From positions 1 to 5,131 of the forward strand of contig JACNJP010000431.1 in assembly GCA_014382465.1 (NCBI GenBank): DNA of 5,131 nucleotides, in the 5' to 3' direction. Each line of letters begins with the position of its first letter. Position 1 is the first letter of the stretch. This stretch comes from Planctomycetota bacterium. Its GTDB lineage: Bacteria > Planctomycetota > UBA1135. The notes beneath the pieces are model-generated. The model did no database searches, was not told where the DNA came from, and worked only from the letters and a program-made list of their open reading frames with translations. The position numbers were made by a program, and so were the translations under genes. Positions 1 to 5,131 of this stretch are shown here, piece after piece.

Positions 1-1926
1 CCGGAGCGCCAGCTCGAAGCCCGGCGCCGAGGCGGCCGCCAGCATCTCCTGGCGCAGGCGGGCGAGCTTCGGCTCGAGGCCCTCGAGCTCGGCGCGCAGC
101 GGCTCCTGCCGCTCCTTCCCAACCTGGGAGCCGGCCAGCGAGGCGATGATCTTCTTGCGCACCGACCGCGGCACGACGCCGTGCTCCTGGTTGTAGGCCC
201 GCTGGATCGTCCGGCGCCGGTCGGCCTCGTCGATCGCCGCCTGCATCGACGGCGTAGTCCGGTCGGCATAAAACACCACGCGGCCGTGCTCGTGACGAGC
301 CGCCCGGCCGCAGGTCTGGACCAGCGAGGTGGTCGAGCGCAGGAAACCCTCGCGGTCGGCGTCGAGCACCAGCACCAGCGAGACCTCGGGGAGGTCCAAA
401 CCCTCGCGCAGCAGGTTGATGCCCACCAGGACGTCGAAGACCCCCAGCCGCAGGTCGCGCAGCAGCTCGGAGCGCTCCAGGGTGTCGATGTCGGAGTGGA
501 GGTAGCGGGCCCGCAGGCCGCTCTCCTGGAAGAACTCGGTCAGGTCCTCGGCGCTGCGCTTGGTGAGGGTCGTCACCAGCACCCGGTCGCCGCCGCGGAC
601 CGTCGCGCCCGCCTGCTTGAGCGCGTCCTCGACCTGCCCGCGGGCCGGCAGGACGTCCACTTGCGGGTCGAGCAGTCCGGTCGGCCGGACGATCTGCTCG
701 ACGATCCGCTGCCGCGCCAGGGCCAGCTCGCGGCCGGCGGGGGTCGCCGAGACGTAGAGCACCCGCCCCACCAGCCCCTCGAATTCGGCCTCGGCCAGCG
801 GCCGGTTGTCGGTCGCCGACGGCAGCCGGAAGCCGTAGTCGACCAGGTTGCGCTTGCGGGCGCCGTCGCTCTTCACCATGGCGTAGAGCTGCGGCAGGCT
901 GACGTGGCTCTCGTCGAGCACGCATAGGAAGTCCTTCGGGAAGTAGTGCAGCAGGGTGAACGGCGGCTGCCCCGGCGCCCGGCCCTCGAGGTGGCGCGAG
1001 TAGTTCTCGATGCCGGGGCAGAAGCCCAGCTCCTCGAGGTCCTCGAGGTCGGCCAGCACGCGCCGCTCGAGGCGCTCGGCCTCGACCTCCTTGCCGTCCC
1101 GGCGCAGCTCCAGCAGCCGCCGGTCGAGCTCGTCGCGGACCCCGCGGCGGGCCATCGGCAGCTTGTCCTCGGGCTGGACGTAGTGGCCGACCGGGTAGAT
1201 CACCGCCGCCGGCAGCTCTTCGAGGATCTCGCCGGTGAGCGGGTCGCAGCGCAGGATCGACGCCACCCGGTCGCCGTCGAGCTCGATCGACAGGATGCGC
1301 TCGGGCTCGTGGATCGGCCACACCTCGACCGCCGCGCCGCGGACGCGGAAGCTGCCGGGGCGGAAGTCGATCTCGCCGCGGACGTGCTGGGTCCGCACCA
1401 GCCCGCGCACCAGCTCGTCGCGGCGGAGAGTCGCGCCGCGCTCGACCGTCAACGCCAGGCCGCGGTAGGTCTCCGGGTCGCCCAGGCCGTAGATGCAGGA
1501 CACGCTCGCCACCACGATGACGTCGCGCCGCTCCACCAGGCTGGCGGTGGCGGCGTTGCGCATGCGGTCGATCTGCTGGTTGATGCGCGCGTCCTTCTCG
1601 ATGTAGGTGTCGCTGCCGGGGAGGTAGGCCTCGGGCTGGTAGTAGTCGTAGTAGGAGACGAAGTACTCGACGGCGTTGTCGGGGAACAGCTCGCGCATCT
1701 CGCCGTAGAGCTGGCTGGCGAGGGTCTTGTTGGGGGCGATCAGCAGCGTCGGGGCCTGCAGCCGCTGGATCACGTGGGCCAGGGTGAAGGTCTTGCCCGA
1801 GCCGGTCACCCCCAGCAGCACCTGGCGTGAACCGGGCTCGCGGAAGCCCGTTGTCAGGGCATCGATCGCCTGCGGCTGGTCGCCGCGGGGTTCGAAGTCG
1901 CTGATGAGGCGGAAAGGGAGGCTCAA
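1..1926 (-). CDS. uvrB: UvrABC excinuclease subunit B (UvrB), C-terminus cut by window edge
   Basis: UvrB is the helicase-like subunit of nucleotide excision repair. UvrA loads it at bulky lesions, it verifies the damage by threading a beta-hairpin between the strands, and it then recruits UvrC for incision in the cytoplasm. Seen in the translation: Walker A GVTGSGKT at residues 39-46; the tyrosine-rich hairpin YYDYY at 92-96 plus Y101; the Walker B box DESH at 338-341; YVSATP at 391-396; LHSDIDT and GINLLREGLDLPEVSL; and QTCGR at 537-541. Numbering matches E. coli UvrB closely. The start is TTG (1926-1924), giving (M)SLPFRLISDFEPRGDQPQ, which aligns with the usual UvrB N-terminus. No ATG, GTG or TTG was found in frame just upstream, and a GGGAG at 1944-1948 lies rather far away (about 17 nt). 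642 codons are present of the usual ~660-680. The frame is open to the edge and stops inside the C-terminal UVR motif (from about residue 608). No frameshift was seen. The gene is divergent from the zinc-ribbon gene at 1977. Confidence 0.98.
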   Translation of the reverse strand, partial: MSLPFRLISDFEPRGDQPQAIDALTTGFREPGSRQVLLGVTGSGKTFTLAHVIQRLQAPTLLIAPNKTLASQLYGEMRELFPDNAVEYFVSYYDYYQPEAYLPGSDTYIEKDARINQQIDRMRNAATASLVERRDVIVVASVSCIYGLGDPETYRGLALTVERGATLRRDELVRGLVRTQHVRGEIDFRPGSFRVRGAAVEVWPIHEPERILSIELDGDRVASILRCDPLTGEILEELPAAVIYPVGHYVQPEDKLPMARRGVRDELDRRLLELRRDGKEVEAERLERRVLADLEDLEELGFCPGIENYSRHLEGRAPGQPPFTLLHYFPKDFLCVLDESHVSLPQLYAMVKSDGARKRNLVDYGFRLPSATDNRPLAEAEFEGLVGRVLYVSATPAGRELALARQRIVEQIVRPTGLLDPQVDVLPARGQVEDALKQAGATVRGGDRVLVTTLTKRSAEDLTEFFQESGLRARYLHSDIDTLERSELLRDLRLGVFDVLVGINLLREGLDLPEVSLVLVLDADREGFLRSTTSLVQTCGRAARHEHGRVVFYADRTTPSMQAAIDEADRRRTIQRAYNQEHGVVPRSVRKKIIASLAGSQVGKERQEPLRAELEGLEPKLARLRQEMLAAASAPGFELALR

Positions 1927-1976
1927 GGGACCGGTACCACGGGCTCCCAGACGGCTATCCTGCGGACGAGCGAGCC
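1927..1976. promoter_or_regulatory. Short divergent intergenic region between uvrB and the zinc-ribbon gene
   Basis: Only 50 bp separate the TTG start of uvrB (minus strand) from the ATG at 1977 (plus strand), so promoter elements for the two directions must overlap or extend into the opposite coding region. For the plus strand, TATCCT at 1956-1961 is a possible -10 element with a start site about 7 nt downstream, but no TTGACA-like -35 lies at the right distance. For the minus strand no convincing promoter was found. No clear LexA-type palindrome was seen. That this is a divergent control region is inferred from gene layout, not from recognised boxes. Confidence 0.4.
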
Positions 1977-3218
1977 ATGTCTTCGACCCAATGCCCCCAA
2001 TGCCAAGTCCATCTGAAGCTCCCCGAGGAGAAGCTTCATTCTAAGGTCAAGTGCCCCAAGTGCGGCGGCGCCTTCCTGGCCAAGCCGGCGGCCGCGGCTG
2101 GCCACGAACCGACCCAGCGCCAGCGCCAGCGGCCGACCAAGAAGAGGGCCAGCGCCAGGCCCTTCGTCATCCTGGTGGTCGCCGGCGCCGTCACCGTGGC
2201 GGCCTGGTTGATGATCCAGGGCGGCGACGACCAGGGCGGCCAGGGCGCCGGCGCTGGCGAGGCCGCCGGGCCGGCGACGGGCGCCAGGCCGGCGGCCGCG
2301 GCCCAGGTCGATCCCTTCGAGCACCCCGCGACCCGCGCCGCCAAGCAGATCCAGGACGCGGTGCGGAATTTCAACGACGGGCAGCTCCGCGGGCTCCTGG
2401 ACCTGCAGGTCTGGTTCGAGCGCGAGTCCGCCGAGGGCCGCCTGTGGTCGAGCATGATGGCCGCCGAGCGGGCGGAGTTCGGCAAGGCCCTGGCCGCCCG
2501 CCTGATCGACGACCCGGAGCTGCGCCGCTACGCCGGCGTGACGCTGGTGGCGGCATCCTTCGCCGGCCCGGTGTCGGACAGCGCCGACCTGGTCCTGCGC
2601 TGCAGCGAGGAGCCGAAGATGATGTGGAAGTTCCACACCGCCCTGACGGACGGGACCTGGCGGGTCCATTCCTACGCCTTCGAGGAGGAGGTCCCGGCGG
2701 TGGACGACGCCTCCAAGGCCGACCTCGGCGGGGACGGTCGGTTCGCCGAGACCAAGGGCGGCGGCCGCCAGCTCCGCGGCGTGATCGAGCGCGTCGAGCT
2801 CGTGGCCGGCACCACGCCCGAGGAGGAGAAGGCCATCCGCGGCCTCCTGAAGCTGGCGCGGGCCGAGAGCGGCCTCGAGAGCCGGCTGGCCAAGCGCGAG
2901 CTGGCCGGGAGCGGCCACAAGGCGGTCCCGATCCTGCTCAACGAGCTGGTCGACCTGCCGTTGAACGGCACCGAACAGCGCGCCGAGGAGATCGCCATCA
3001 TCCACGGCCTCCTCCAGGACATCAGCTTCCGCCAGATCTCCTTCCCGCTGCGGGCGGTCGACGCCGTGCATCCCGACCTGCTCGAGCAGACGCGCCAGGA
3101 AGCCGTCGAGGCCTGGTTCGGCTGGTGGAAGCTCTGGGGGAAGCGCTGGGACGACTGGATCGAACAGTCCGGCATGCCGATCCCCGAACCAGAGAGGGCT
3201 GGACGAACCCGCCGCTGA
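1977..3218 (+). CDS. Zinc-ribbon, single-pass membrane protein with HEAT-like, Trp-rich C-terminus (unknown function)
   Basis: A 413-residue protein I cannot assign to a named function. Residues 6-29 form a four-cysteine zinc ribbon (C6xxC9, C26xxC29, ending CPKCGGAF) of the MJ0042-like type. A basic stretch (about 46-61, with RPTKKR) precedes one hydrophobic helix (about 62-80). The positive-inside rule puts the ribbon in the cytoplasm and the rest outside. After a Gly/Ala linker (82-110), residues ~115-236 look like a small alpha/beta domain: an amphipathic helix, then strands ending in DGTWRVHSYAF, reminiscent of NTF2-like or MlaC-like folds (weak, by eye). Residues ~285-395 are helical, with a HEAT-like AVPILLNEL at 316-324 and a tryptophan stripe at 380-394. 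The C-terminal part aligns with that of the next gene. The ATG at 1977 is chosen because it lies just ahead of the ribbon; its ribosome-binding site is weak (GGACGAG nearby). It is divergent from uvrB and 46 bp ahead of its apparent paralogue. Gene reality is supported by consistent GC-rich third positions and recognisable domains. Confidence 0.88.
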   Translation: MSSTQCPQCQVHLKLPEEKLHSKVKCPKCGGAFLAKPAAAAGHEPTQRQRQRPTKKRASARPFVILVVAGAVTVAAWLMIQGGDDQGGQGAGAGEAAGPATGARPAAAAQVDPFEHPATRAAKQIQDAVRNFNDGQLRGLLDLQVWFERESAEGRLWSSMMAAERAEFGKALAARLIDDPELRRYAGVTLVAASFAGPVSDSADLVLRCSEEPKMMWKFHTALTDGTWRVHSYAFEEEVPAVDDASKADLGGDGRFAETKGGGRQLRGVIERVELVAGTTPEEEKAIRGLLKLARAESGLESRLAKRELAGSGHKAVPILLNELVDLPLNGTEQRAEEIAIIHGLLQDISFRQISFPLRAVDAVHPDLLEQTRQEAVEAWFGWWKLWGKRWDDWIEQSGMPIPEPERAGRTRR

Positions 3219-3235
3219 ACTTAGGGAGGGGTAGA

Positions 3236-3268
3236 ATGCCGGCCCCGCCGCGAGGACCAGATCGATGA
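3236..3268 (+). CDS. Possible 10-codon leader ORF (MPAPPRGPDR) overlapping the downstream start
   Basis: In the gap between the two zinc-ribbon genes, AGGGAGGGG at 3223-3231 contains a perfect GGAGG (3225-3229) six bases ahead of an ATG at 3236. That ATG opens a ten-codon frame, MPAPPRGPDR, whose TGA (3266-3268) overlaps the ATG of the next gene (3265) as ATGA. This geometry is typical of translational coupling, and the strong Shine-Dalgarno sequence has no other gene to serve at that distance. An alternative reading is that TAGAAT (3232-3237) is a -10 promoter element for the downstream gene, although no -35 is visible at 16-18 bp. Short chance ORFs are common, so existence as a translated peptide is uncertain. 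Confidence 0.3.
   Translation: MPAPPRGPDR
3252..3256 (+). promoter_or_regulatory. Ribosome-binding site (GAGGA) for the second zinc-ribbon gene
   Basis: GAGGA at 3252-3256 lies eight bases before the ATG at 3265, a normal spacing. It supports that start, as does the zinc ribbon beginning at residue 8. It lies inside the possible leader ORF at 3236-3268, so ribosomes reading that ORF would pass over it. Confidence 0.65.
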
Positions 3269-4896
3269 CTGCCAGAATCGGAACCTGCACCGGCTGCGGT
3301 GCGCAATACGGAAACATCCCCCCCACCGTGACCGCGACCAAGGTCCGTTGCCGTAAGTGCGGTGGCGAAGTGGAGATCCCCGCGCTCGACGCGGCCCCTG
3401 AGACGGCCCCGGCCGCCCCGGAGGAAGCCGCTGGAGGTCTGACGGCCACCCCGATCGGCGACGCCAAGCCGAAGGGCAACGGCGAGCGGCCGGCCGCCGC
3501 GGCCCCCGTGGCCCGCTCCGTCGCCCGCCCGGAGCCGGCCAAGCCGGTGGCCGAGCCCGCGCCGAAGCCGCCGCAACGTCCGCCGGTGGTCAAGCCGCCG
3601 CCGCCGAAGCGGCCGGCCGCTCGGCCCGTTCCGCCGCCGCCCAAGGCGCCGGCCCGCAAGCCCGAGGCGCCGAAAATGGCCGCCGAAGCCCCCCTGGCCA
3701 AGGAGAAGGACCCGGCCAAGGCCGCCGCCCTGCTGGCCCAGCTCAAGGCCCGCAAGGGCCCAGGCGCGACCCAGGAGGCCACCCCGCATCCGGGCGGCAA
3801 GCCGGCCGACGCCGACAAGGGCGCCGACCTGCTGGCCAAGCTCAAGGCCAAGAAGGCCGGCGAAGGCCAGCCCTCGGCCGCCAAGAAGCCGGCGGCCGCC
3901 CCGCCGAAGCCGCCGGCCAGGCGCCAGGCCGCCTCCAAGCGGAGGTCCGCCGACGACCACGACCCGCGTCACGCCCACCACCACCACCCCCACGTCAAGA
4001 AGGGACCGCCGGTCCTGCTGACGCTGATCTCGGTCGTCGCCCTGGGAATCATCGCCGTCGGGATGTGGTGGTTCCTCGAGGGCGCCAACAAGAAGGCCGC
4101 GCCTTCCCCCGAGGCCGGGCTCAACGCCGCCGCGCCGGCGGCCGGTGTCGAGACGACGGCCGGCGCCGGTGGAGTCATCCCGCCGCCGGCGGCCGCCGGC
4201 AGCGAGGCAGCGGCCGCCCCGGACGCCGACGCCGGCACCAGCCAGCCGGTGGACGCCCAGCCCGTCGAGCCCAGCGGCGCCGCCGCTGAGGCGGCCGTTC
4301 CGCCCCCGGCGCAGGAACCGGTCGGCGAGGACCCCGAGTGGTCGCCGCCGGCCGCCGGGGAGGAGATCGAATGGCGCGGCTTCCGCTTCGGCGACTCCTT
4401 CAAGCTCGAGTTGGTGCCCCTGCTCGGGAAGTGGACCAGCACCGACGACGCCACCTGGGCGGAATTCGTCGATGACGCCGACCTCTACCTGGCTGACGAG
4501 GGCGCGTCCTCGACCCGCGCCGGCGCCCGCCTCGAGGAGGGCGGCCGGGACGCCTACCCGGCGATCGTCAACGCCATGCTCAAGACCGACTGGAGCGACC
4601 ATTACAGCATCGGGCTGTGCCACAGCCTGAACAACATCATCGTCAAGATCGGCCAAGGCACGAACCTGGGCTGGAAGAGCCTCGAAGGCCTGGACCAGGA
4701 CACCAAGGAGTGGGACGAGGCCATCTTCTTCAACAAGCGGGTGGTGATCTACTGGTACAACTTCTGGGTCAGCAAGTTCTCGGTCAACGATGAGGAGTGG
4801 GCCGGCTTCGCCACCAAGCACAGCGAGGCCAACAAGGACGCGGAGGCCGCCAAACCGGCCGTCAAGCCGCCCGGCGGCATCGACTTCGACGACTGA
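3265..4896 (+). CDS. Zinc-ribbon, Pro/Ala/Lys-rich single-pass membrane protein, paralogue of the preceding gene (unknown function)
   Basis: A 543-residue protein of unknown function. Residues 8-32 form a four-cysteine zinc ribbon (C8xxC11, C29xxC32, with CRKCGG). Residues ~40-230 are low-complexity Pro/Ala/Lys sequence with a proline-rich patch around 100-135 (KPPPPKRPAARPVPPPPK) and two copies of a K..(A)..LLAxLKAxK helix at 152-164 and 185-197. A histidine cluster (HDPRHAHHHHPH, 232-243) sits just before the only membrane helix (about 249-271, VLLTLISVVALGIIAVGMWW). Lysines precede the helix and an acidic residue follows it, predicting ribbon and linker inside and C-terminus outside. An Ala/Pro/Glu-rich spacer (273-368) leads to a globular domain (~369-520) containing a HEAT-like DAYPAIVNAML at 429-439 and the aromatic motif WYNFW at 497-501. 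The protein ends with an acidic FDD tail. It probably shares a transcript with the gene ending at 3218. The low-complexity parts make some similarity searches unreliable; the ribbon, helix and C-terminal domain are clear. Confidence 0.88.
   Translation: MTARIGTCTGCGAQYGNIPPTVTATKVRCRKCGGEVEIPALDAAPETAPAAPEEAAGGLTATPIGDAKPKGNGERPAAAAPVARSVARPEPAKPVAEPAPKPPQRPPVVKPPPPKRPAARPVPPPPKAPARKPEAPKMAAEAPLAKEKDPAKAAALLAQLKARKGPGATQEATPHPGGKPADADKGADLLAKLKAKKAGEGQPSAAKKPAAAPPKPPARRQAASKRRSADDHDPRHAHHHHPHVKKGPPVLLTLISVVALGIIAVGMWWFLEGANKKAAPSPEAGLNAAAPAAGVETTAGAGGVIPPPAAAGSEAAAAPDADAGTSQPVDAQPVEPSGAAAEAAVPPPAQEPVGEDPEWSPPAAGEEIEWRGFRFGDSFKLELVPLLGKWTSTDDATWAEFVDDADLYLADEGASSTRAGARLEEGGRDAYPAIVNAMLKTDWSDHYSIGLCHSLNNIIVKIGQGTNLGWKSLEGLDQDTKEWDEAIFFNKRVVIYWYNFWVSKFSVNDEEWAGFATKHSEANKDAEAAKPAVKPPGGIDFDD
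3718..3855 (+). repeat. Two copies of a 13-residue Leu/Lys helix repeat within the second zinc-ribbon protein
   Basis: Codons 152-164 (3718-3756, KAAALLAQLKARK) and 185-197 (3817-3855, KGADLLAKLKAKK) encode the same short motif, identical at 9 of 13 residues, with a start-to-start distance of 33 codons. Each should form a short basic amphipathic helix. The sequence between them is Gly/Pro-rich and unlike either copy. They may be an internal duplication or two short linear binding motifs in a disordered linker. The surrounding Ala/Lys-rich composition raises the chance of accidental similarity. Confidence 0.55.
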
Positions 4897-4910
4897 GCCT
4901 GCGGCGGAAA

Positions 4911-4946
4911 GGAAGCGGGCGGACGCCGAGGCGTCCGCCCGCTTCC
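4911..4946. terminator. Perfect 17-bp hairpin, probable terminator between convergent genes
   Basis: Positions 4911-4927 and 4930-4946 are exact reverse complements (17 bp), leaving a GA dinucleotide, so the real loop is likely the CGAG tetraloop on a 16-bp stem. It starts 14 bp after the stop of the gene at 3265-4896 and lies 47 bp from the stop of the minus-strand gene at 4994. Read on the minus strand, the stem is followed directly by TTTCC, a short U-run; on the plus strand it is followed only by GTTCGGG. It therefore probably terminates both genes, perhaps better for the minus strand, although neither side has a full U-tract. Confidence 0.75.
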
Positions 4947-4949
4947 GTT

Positions 4950-4977
4950 CGGGCCGGCCCAGGGAGACCCCGGCCCG
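4950..4977. repeat. Second, weaker inverted repeat in the same intergenic region
   Basis: CGGGCCGG at 4950-4957 is complementary to CCGGCCCG at 4970-4977, an 8-bp GC stem with a 12-nt loop. It lies just before the minus-strand stop at 4994 when read from that side. It could be a first termination or stability hairpin for the minus-strand transcript, but GC-rich DNA makes such stems by chance. No U-run follows in either direction. Confidence 0.3.
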
Positions 4978-4993
4978 CGCTCGCGGCTGCCGG

Positions 4994-5131
4994 TCAGGGC
5001 GCCTGCTGGTCGGGGGCCAGGTCCTCGACCTGGACTCCGGCCTCGACCAGGAATTCGACCGCCAGGCCGATGGAGGCCGCCTCCCCTTCGAGCACGAGGG
5101 GCAGGACCGCGAACTCCTCGGAGCGGCCGGC
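4994..5131 (-). CDS. C-terminal 45 residues of an unidentified protein, possibly ending in a NIL-like domain
   Basis: On the minus strand an open frame enters from the right edge and ends at TGA (4996-4994). The 45 visible residues end in GVQVEDLAPDQQAP. The pattern is strand (EEFAVLPLVLEG), helix (ASIGLAVEFLVEAG), strand (VQVEDLAP), with charged loops, as in a beta-alpha-beta half of a ferredoxin-like fold. The layout LxGE...AVEFLxEAGVxVExL resembles the end of NIL domains, found at the C-terminus of methionine-importer ATPases (MetN) and in small ferredoxin-associated proteins; an ACT-type domain is another possibility. That match is from memory and only over the tail. G/C third positions and termination just beside a strong hairpin support a real gene. 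It is convergent with the gene ending at 4896. The start and most of the protein are outside the window. Confidence 0.65.
   Translation of the reverse strand, partial: AGRSEEFAVLPLVLEGEAASIGLAVEFLVEAGVQVEDLAPDQQAP

Noticed and set aside
181..1830. Plus-strand open frames (181-927 and 946-1830) opposite uvrB
   Set aside because: Antisense shadows of a fully conserved UvrB; compositionally biased and without motifs.
1930..1938. Overlapping palindromes ACCGGT and GGTACC between the divergent genes as an operator
   Set aside because: Six-base palindromes are too short and too frequent in GC-rich DNA, and they match no repressor box I recognise.
2051..3268. Plus-strand frame of 405 codons overlapping the first zinc-ribbon gene
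   Set aside because: Arg/Pro/Gly-rich shadow in another frame; it starts inside the zinc-ribbon codons and has no domain. Only its last ten codons, behind a strong SD, were kept as a possible leader ORF.
1923..3938. Long minus-strand open frame (671 codons) opposite both zinc-ribbon genes, ending in TTGA overlapping the uvrB start
   Set aside because: The translation is Ala/Gly/Leu-rich low complexity with no domain, and it lies antisense to two genes with clear zinc ribbons and membrane helices. Long antisense frames are expected at this GC content; the TTGA overlap is probably chance.
3380..3960. GC-rich triplet-like repeats in the linker as a CRISPR or tandem repeat array
   Set aside because: The repetition comes from Pro/Ala/Lys codons in frame; there is no regular repeat-spacer spacing.
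3952..4000. Histidine-rich codons read as an engineered His tag
   Set aside because: Only four consecutive His, mixed with Asp, Pro and Arg in the middle of a native-looking protein; no vector sequence nearby.
3022..4821. Minus-strand open frame of 599 codons opposite the second zinc-ribbon gene
   Set aside because: Gly/Arg/Val-rich composition mirrors the Ala/Pro codons of the plus-strand gene; no recognisable motif, and it ends within the antisense of the first gene.

Overview
The window is uniformly very GC-rich with G/C-heavy third codon positions. It carries four protein-coding genes: an incomplete uvrB, two complete genes of unknown function, and the tail of a fourth gene. N-terminal CxxC...CxxCG zinc ribbons fused to a membrane anchor and an extracytoplasmic HEAT-like region that ends in clustered tryptophans recall proteins common in Planctomycetota, so a planctomycete-like bacterium is my best guess. 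Myxobacteria or another high-GC lineage cannot be excluded, and no marker here fixes the taxonomy.

Layout: positions 1-1926 (minus strand) hold the first 642 codons of UvrB, the damage-verification helicase of nucleotide excision repair; the gene runs off the left edge inside its C-terminal UVR motif. Only 50 bp separate its TTG start from the divergent plus-strand gene at 1977. Positions 1977-3218 and 3265-4896 (plus strand) are two tandem genes with the same architecture: an N-terminal four-cysteine zinc ribbon, a basic or Pro/Ala/Lys-rich linker, one membrane helix with the N-terminus predicted inside, and an extracytoplasmic C-terminal domain. Their last ~100 residues can be aligned by eye, so they look like diverged paralogues and probably form one transcription unit. 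The 46-bp gap between them contains a strong Shine-Dalgarno sequence in front of a ten-codon ORF whose stop overlaps the downstream ATG. Positions 4897-4993 are intergenic and contain a perfect 17-bp hairpin, a probable terminator between convergent genes. Positions 4994-5131 (minus strand) encode the last 45 residues of another protein, whose end resembles the C-terminal half of a NIL-type ferredoxin-fold domain.

UvrB is an unambiguous housekeeping gene. The tandem zinc-ribbon/membrane pair is the unexplained part. It could link a cytoplasmic zinc-binding domain to an envelope domain, but nothing in the sequence gives a biochemical activity, and its position next to uvrB does not by itself imply a repair role. 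No RNA gene, CRISPR array, insertion sequence or phage feature was seen.
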